DNA of 25,082 nt from Treponema sp. Its GTDB lineage: Bacteria > Spirochaetota > Spirochaetia > Treponematales > Breznakiellaceae. The stretch's first letter is position 1, and every line of letters starts with the position of its first letter. The position numbers were made by a program, and so were the translations under genes. Under the pieces are notes generated by a model. That model did not search any database. It was given only the letters and a program-made list of their open reading frames with translations, and was not told where the DNA came from. The stretch spans positions 1-25,082 of the forward strand of contig JAITON010000035.1 in NCBI GenBank assembly GCA_031289935.1. Reading direction: 5' to 3'. Shown piece by piece: positions 21,654 to 25,082 of the stretch.

Positions 21654-22340
21654 CTAGCCGATCAGGGTCCCGATAAAATCCTCCCCCCGGAGGATTTTTT
21701 TGAGGTTCTCCAGGTTTTTCCCCGTAGCGCAGATCACCTGGAGGCCGATCCTGGCGGCATAGCGGCTTGCCACGGGGTCAAAGGGCAGGTTCTTCCCCGG
21801 AACCCAGTCTTCCCCCACCATGGCCCGGAAATCCTCCCAGGAGATCCGGTCGATGGGCCTGGCCTCGGGATTCTTCCGGGGATCATCGGTATAGACCTTC
21901 TCGATATTGGAGAGGTTAATAACCCGGTTCGCCCCGAATTTTTCCGCCAGGAGCACCGCGTCGTAATCCGAGGAAAAGCCCGGCTTCCAGCCTGCGGCCA
22001 CCAGGACCCGCCCCCTAAGCGGCCCCGCCTGGGAAGGGTCGATAAGCACATCCTGGGGGCAATAGCCGCTCAGCATCGCCTTGACCAGCCGGGCGTTGAG
22101 TCTGGTGGCCATTACCCCGATCCAGTCGGCCTCTTCATCGTTCCCGCCCCCGCTCAGGTTCCGGTAGGCCTGCTGCCAGGCCCGGGCCGGCCCGCCGCCC
22201 CCGGTAACGATCACCAAGCGCCGTTCCTGGTCTTCCTCCAGGAGCTCCCGCACCAGGTCCCGAAACCCTCGCAAAAAATCCTCGTCAACCCCCTGAGGGG
22301 CAATAATTGAGCCCCCCAGGGACATAACCGTTACCATCAT
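21654..22340 (-). CDS. UMP-kinase-like amino-acid-kinase-fold protein (archaeal-type PyrH)
   Basis: The 228-residue protein has the amino-acid-kinase fold: SLGGSI (7-12), IVTGGGGPAR (44-53), GWKPGFSSDYDAVLLAE (117-133) and NLSNIEKVYTDDPRKNPEA (142-160), followed by LPFDPVASRYAARIGL. Together these point to UMP kinase, more like the archaeal branch than the standard bacterial hexameric PyrH. The product would be UDP, from UMP and ATP, in pyrimidine synthesis. ATG 22340 overlaps the HD-GYP stop (ATGA), so the gene is translationally coupled as the last of the tsa operon. Another pyrH may exist elsewhere in the genome. A different small substrate is possible. Confidence 0.75.
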   Translation of the reverse strand: MMVTVMSLGGSIIAPQGVDEDFLRGFRDLVRELLEEDQERRLVIVTGGGGPARAWQQAYRNLSGGGNDEEADWIGVMATRLNARLVKAMLSGYCPQDVLIDPSQAGPLRGRVLVAAGWKPGFSSDYDAVLLAEKFGANRVINLSNIEKVYTDDPRKNPEARPIDRISWEDFRAMVGEDWVPGKNLPFDPVASRYAARIGLQVICATGKNLENLKKILRGEDFIGTLIG

Positions 22341-23374
22341 GCTATCCTCGGATTGTCCTTGTTCTCTTCAAAAAGCCGGTTAAAATCCCCGGCAATAGAT
22401 ACAAACACGTCCAGAAGAGCGGGGTCAAACTGGCTGCCCCGGCCTTCGAGTATCTTTCCCATGGCCGTTTCGTGGGGAAAGGCCTTCTTGTAACTCCGTT
22501 CCATCCTGAGGGCATCGTAGACATCGGCGATGGAGACAATCCGGGCCGCCAGGGGGATCATTTCCCCCTCAAGCTGGAAGGGGTAGCCCTTGCCGTTCCA
22601 CTGCTCGTGATGGGACAGGGCAATCTCCCGGGCCATGGGGTCCGGATAGGTGGAAAGGATAAAGGCCCCGTTCTTGGTATGCTCCTTCATCACCGTCCAC
22701 TCCCAATCGCTTAAGGGGCCCTCCTTGTTCAGGATATCATCGGGGGTACCGATCTTGCCCACATCGTGCATAGAGGCCAGGAAACCAATGTTCTCGATAA
22801 AGTCCGCATCAATGCGGGGGTAGAGGGAACGCCGGAAGAGTTCTTTTGCCATGCACCGGGAATAATGGTGTACCCGGGTAATATGCTTCCCCGTGTCGTT
22901 ATCCTTGAGCTTCGAAGCTTCCAGGAGGCTCATAAAGACGCTCCTAAGGAGCCGTTTGTTTTCCTCGGTTACATCATCAAACATGATGATGAATTCCTCC
23001 GGGGGATTGTGGTGCATATTCGCGGGGAAGAGGTAGACCCGGCTCTCCACGGTGGCCATAATTCGGGACTTAACCCGGGCGGCTCCCTTCCAGAAATAGC
23101 CGTTGGCGCCCAGGAGCACCGTCTCCCGCAGAATTCTGATATCCCGGATATTAAAAGCCCGGCCAAAAATATCAATAAAGTAGCTCCCCGTTAACCGGGA
23201 GAACCCCGTAAAAAGACTTTCGCAGGCCCGGTTGGCAAAGAGAATTTTGAGCTTCTGGTTTACAAAGAGCACCGGGAAGATACTGTTGATAAAGGGACTA
23301 AAGGAGGATTTTACCGGGCCCTCCTTTGCGGCCTCCAATAGGCCGTCAATATTCTCAGGTTCTGTAGTATCCAT
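22337..23374 (-). CDS. PAS / HD-GYP domain protein (probable c-di-GMP phosphodiesterase)
   Basis: The 345-residue protein has an N-terminal PAS-like sensor (~30-137: FPVLFVNQKLKILFANRACESLF...FIIMFDDVTEENK). A short helix leads into an HD-GYP domain (~145-340). Visible motifs: HITRVHHYSRCMAKEL (164-179), SMHDVGKIGTPDDIL with H203-D204, HH (255-256), NGKGYP (260-265) as the GYP variant, and SIADVYDALRMERSYKKA. HD-GYP proteins hydrolyse cyclic di-GMP with a di- or tri-metal centre. No membrane helix is seen, so sensing is cytoplasmic. ATG 23374 is preferred over a TTG two codons upstream. It lies 12 bases after tsaB and overlaps the UMP-kinase-like gene. Confidence 0.88.
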   Translation of the reverse strand: MDTTEPENIDGLLEAAKEGPVKSSFSPFINSIFPVLFVNQKLKILFANRACESLFTGFSRLTGSYFIDIFGRAFNIRDIRILRETVLLGANGYFWKGAARVKSRIMATVESRVYLFPANMHHNPPEEFIIMFDDVTEENKRLLRSVFMSLLEASKLKDNDTGKHITRVHHYSRCMAKELFRRSLYPRIDADFIENIGFLASMHDVGKIGTPDDILNKEGPLSDWEWTVMKEHTKNGAFILSTYPDPMAREIALSHHEQWNGKGYPFQLEGEMIPLAARIVSIADVYDALRMERSYKKAFPHETAMGKILEGRGSQFDPALLDVFVSIAGDFNRLFEENKDNPRIA

Positions 23375-23386
23375 AAACAACCCGCT

Positions 23387-24088
23387 TTATGATAATTCCG
23401 CATCGCTTTTCCGCAGATATTCGGGCCCCGAATCAAGAGCATCTAGCTTACCCAGTATATATAATTGCTCCGATAAAAGCAACAGATTCTTCGCGTTTCC
23501 CTCCCGGTGATGGGGGTCCAGGCAGAGCTCCAGGCCGGGGGGAAATTCCCCCGCAGCCTTGAGGGCATCCATCAGGGCCGGTGCGTCCGGGCCGGTCAGG
23601 AGCAGCGGGGCAGGAGATGCCGCCGCAGCAATAGCCGCCGCGATTGCCGCAGGTTCCGCATCCATGGGGGGCGTCATCTGCCGTCCCTCCCGGTATATTG
23701 CCGTAAAGAAGCGCCCCTTCCGGGCATCGATGGCGGGAATCACGAGGCCGGGCCAGGCGCCAAAGGGAGCTGCCATGCAGTCCAGGCTGGGAACCGAGAC
23801 CAGGGGGATCCCCAAGGCCCCGGCAATACCCTTGGCGGCGGCAAACCCGATCCTGAGCCCGGTAAAGGAGCCGGGCCCCCGCATACAGGCCGTCATATCC
23901 AGGCCGGCGGGGCCTATCCCTGCGGATTTGAGCAAGGCATCGGCCATATCCATGAGCAGCTCCGAGTGCCGGAGCCCCCGGGGATTAAGCCCCGTATCGA
24001 ACTCGGCATAGCGGATTTCCCGCTCCGGGCCGCTGGCCAGGGCCGTGGAAAGCACACTGACCGCCGTATCCAGGGCAAGGATATTCAT
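23387..24088 (-). CDS. tsaB: tRNA threonylcarbamoyladenosine biosynthesis protein TsaB
   Basis: TsaB is the non-catalytic partner of TsaD in making t6A at position 37 of ANN-decoding tRNAs. The 233-residue product opens with MNILALDTAVSVLSTAL. It carries LRHSELLMDMADALL (39-53), the family marker GPGSFTGLRIGFAAAKG (71-87) and the PAIDARKGRFFTAIY strand. Length is typical (~220-240). Its ATG overlaps the tsaE stop (ATGA), with GGGAG about 8 bases upstream inside tsaE. The C-terminal ~60 residues are less conserved, with an Ala-rich segment at ~146-158. It is followed by the HD-GYP gene. Confidence 0.93.
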   Translation of the reverse strand: MNILALDTAVSVLSTALASGPEREIRYAEFDTGLNPRGLRHSELLMDMADALLKSAGIGPAGLDMTACMRGPGSFTGLRIGFAAAKGIAGALGIPLVSVPSLDCMAAPFGAWPGLVIPAIDARKGRFFTAIYREGRQMTPPMDAEPAAIAAAIAAAASPAPLLLTGPDAPALMDALKAAGEFPPGLELCLDPHHREGNAKNLLLLSEQLYILGKLDALDSGPEYLRKSDAELS

Positions 24089-24531
24089 AGGAGCGGCTCC
24101 CGGAACCCGCCGGGAAAGGAGACGCGGATACAGCGCGTTGTACCGGGAAGCATGGACAGATCCACCCGGACCGCCTCAGCGGGAATGCTGCCGGGGATAT
24201 GCTCACTCCATTCGATAACCGAAACGCCCTGACCGTAAAGGATTTCCTCCCCCCCCAGGGCGGCAAAATCCGCCTCATCCTGGAGGCGATACGCATCAAT
24301 ATGATAGAAAGGCAGCCTCCCTGCGTATTCGGAGATAATCGTGTAGCTGGGGCTCGACACCGTATCGCGGACCCCCAGGCCCCGGGCGATCCCCTTGGCC
24401 AGGCAGGTCTTCCCCGCCCCCAGTTCCCCCCGCAGGGCGACAATGCTGCCGGGGACCAGGAAACGGGCAAGGAATTCCCCCAGAGCCTGGGTCTCCTCCG
24501 GGGAAGAGGAGATGCGTTCGAGCTCAGACAG
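24085..24531 (-). CDS. tsaE: TsaE, ATPase of t6A synthesis (start codon uncertain)
   Basis: TsaE is the small P-loop ATPase that cycles the TsaB-TsaD complex. The family core is clear: SSPEETQALGEFLARFLVPGSIVALRGELGAGKT with the Walker A at GELGAGKT, then VSSPSYTIISEYAGRLPFYHIDAYRL with the conserved switch, and VIEWSEHIPGSIP. The start is a problem. No ATG, GTG or TTG lies between 24531 and the core, nor for about 140 bases upstream in frame. The nearest candidates are TTG at 24672 and 24684, deep inside the preceding gene. I place the start provisionally at CTG 24531, which would give 148 residues, the usual family size. It overlaps the upstream stop by 8 bases and has a G-rich stretch before it. 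Confidence 0.8.
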   Translation of the reverse strand: MSELERISSSPEETQALGEFLARFLVPGSIVALRGELGAGKTCLAKGIARGLGVRDTVSSPSYTIISEYAGRLPFYHIDAYRLQDEADFAALGGEEILYGQGVSVIEWSEHIPGSIPAEAVRVDLSMLPGTTRCIRVSFPGGFREPLL

Positions 24532-24787
24532 GGAGGGCCCCCCGCGCGTCTTCCCCGGCGATAAAGCCCTTGATCTCCTGCATAAGGGGCAGCTTTGGGT
24601 AGTCCACTTCCTCCAGCGCGGTGATGGAAATCTCCTTATTCCCCGCCGGCATGGTTTCGACGGTAAAGTCAATGCGCCGGTCAAGCTCCTTGCCCATAAG
24701 GTCCAGGCTTACCGTACCGCTGTAGAAGCGCCGGTAATAGATGGGGCTGTCCGTTCTGACCAGATCTTTTAACTGAAGAATTTTCAT
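24524..24787 (-). CDS. Small conserved-looking protein of unknown function, first in tsa operon
   Basis: The 87-residue protein (MKILQLKDLVRTDSPIYYRR...) is soluble and mixed alpha/beta in composition, with no signal peptide or cysteine motif. Patterns visible are a repeated Tyr/Arg stretch (IYYRRFYSGTVSLDLMGKELDRRIDFTVE) and a Glu-rich end. I do not recognise a family. It has codon usage like its neighbours and a promoter just upstream (TATAGT at 24801-24796), so it is a real gene. No clear Shine-Dalgarno precedes ATG 24787, and the predicted RNA start is only about 2 bases before it. It overlaps the tsaE coding region. A role in translation or the tsa pathway is possible only by association. 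Confidence 0.7.
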   Translation of the reverse strand: MKILQLKDLVRTDSPIYYRRFYSGTVSLDLMGKELDRRIDFTVETMPAGNKEISITALEEVDYPKLPLMQEIKGFIAGEDARGALPV

Positions 24788-24795
24788 GGCAGCCC

Positions 24796-24824
24796 ACTAT
24801 ACTCCTTTTTCGCCTCCCTGGGAA
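24796..24824 (-). promoter_or_regulatory. Promoter for the tsaE-tsaB-HD-GYP operon
   Basis: On the minus strand, TTCCCA (24824-24819), 17 bases, TATAGT (24801-24796). The expected start at about 24789 leaves almost no leader before ATG 24787. Confidence 0.5.
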
Positions 24825-24864
24825 GCGCCGTAGCTTGTTCCATACGATTAGACCAGGGGATTTT

Positions 24865-24884
24865 CCCGTTTTTCCGGGTTTTTT
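24865..24884 (+). terminator. Hairpin with T-run, terminator-like
   Basis: CCCG (24865-24868) and CGGG (24875-24878), followed by six T. The stem is only 4 bp. It lies between divergent genes with no plus-strand gene before it, so it may stop antisense reads or be chance. Confidence 0.25.
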
Positions 24885-24915
24885 CATGTTTTTTTTTGAA
24901 AAGCTTAAAAAGCGC

Positions 24916-24945
24916 TTGACACATTCAGGCGCGTTGTGGTATACT
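24916..24945 (+). promoter_or_regulatory. Strong extended -10 promoter for the gene at 25022
   Basis: TTGACA (24916-24921), 18 bases, TATACT (24940-24945), preceded by TGg. The predicted leader of about 70 bases includes a small hairpin, GGGC-CATCA-GCCC (24964-24976), before an AAGGAGG site. Confidence 0.7.
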
Positions 24946-25021
24946 CGCGGCAGGTTGTTTTTGGGGCCATCAGCCCATAGGGAGACACGCGGTCACCGTA
25001 CGCAAGGAGGATAGCGTCAAA

Positions 25022-25082
25022 ATGCATGACGATATTGTTTACAAGGGTAAATATATTTGGTACAGCGGGAAAAATATAGTGA
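25022..25082 (+). CDS. Partial gene, N-terminal 20 codons only
   Basis: ATG 25022 follows a strong promoter and AAGGAGG (about 11 bases upstream). Only 20 codons are in the window: MHDDIVYKGKYIWYSGKNIV. There is no stop. This is too short to identify. The tyrosine- and lysine-rich opening gives no reliable family. Confidence 0.6.
   Translation, partial: MHDDIVYKGKYIWYSGKNIV

Noticed and set aside
24952..25021. Riboswitch in the leader of the last gene
   Set aside because: Only a 4-bp hairpin is seen and no known aptamer core was recognised in 70 bases.
25022..25082. Aminotransferase class IV N-terminus
   Set aside because: The 20 visible residues are too few and the usual motifs are not in the window.

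Overview
The window looks like a spirochaete of the Treponema lineage. It is GC-rich in its codons and densely packed. The block rpsT - HU - lnt - response regulator - bactofilin - cinA - rho - rpmE resembles, from memory, the order around the rpsT/lnt/rho genes of Treponema pallidum. Supporting signs are a long PPi-dependent phosphofructokinase, a Rho with a long N-terminal extension, and poly-G tracts inside coding sequences. No rRNA, tRNA, CRISPR array, phage or transposase gene was seen.

Layout. (1) 1-617, minus strand: a 5' stub of an Rrf2-type regulator, translationally coupled to a partial HTH/membrane protein that runs off the left edge. (2) 736-4852, plus strand: a promoter followed by a zinc-ribbon microprotein, S20, HU, Lnt, a REC-only response regulator with a coiled-coil tail, a bactofilin and a PncC/CinA amidohydrolase. 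Most of these genes overlap or nearly touch, so they form one operon mixing translation, nucleoid and envelope functions. (3) 4944-7003: rho and rpmE with their own promoter. (4) 7004-7242: tandem 23-bp repeats between convergent genes. (5) folC (minus), divergent from murC-yicC (plus). (6) 11091-16381: a clear promoter with a direct-repeat operator candidate, then an RND/MMPL transporter, a LolA-like periplasmic protein and an outer-membrane protein. This reads as a three-part trans-envelope export system. (7) 16388-18932, minus: a DUF4139-type exported protein and a DUF4234-type membrane protein. (8) 18984-19083: an array of palindromic 23-25 bp units that runs into the 3' end of the PPi-phosphofructokinase gene. 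(9) 20931-21611: a small outer-membrane protein, divergent from pfp, with clear back-to-back promoters. (10) 21654-24787, minus: a compact operon of a small unknown protein, tsaE, tsaB, a PAS/HD-GYP protein and a UMP-kinase-like protein. (11) 24916-25082: a strong promoter and the first 20 codons of a gene cut by the right edge.

The most interesting signals are these. An acidic-aromatic motif (DFxxDFGFxxxGSxDS) is shared between an extracytoplasmic region of the RND transporter and the mature N-terminus of the outer-membrane protein in the same operon. A short palindromic repeat family with a 23-bp period occurs at two loci and supplies the C-terminus of PFP. A G10 tract in lnt and a G9 tract in the outer-membrane protein gene could be phase-variable. 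Several genes appear to lack a conventional ribosome binding site or start codon.
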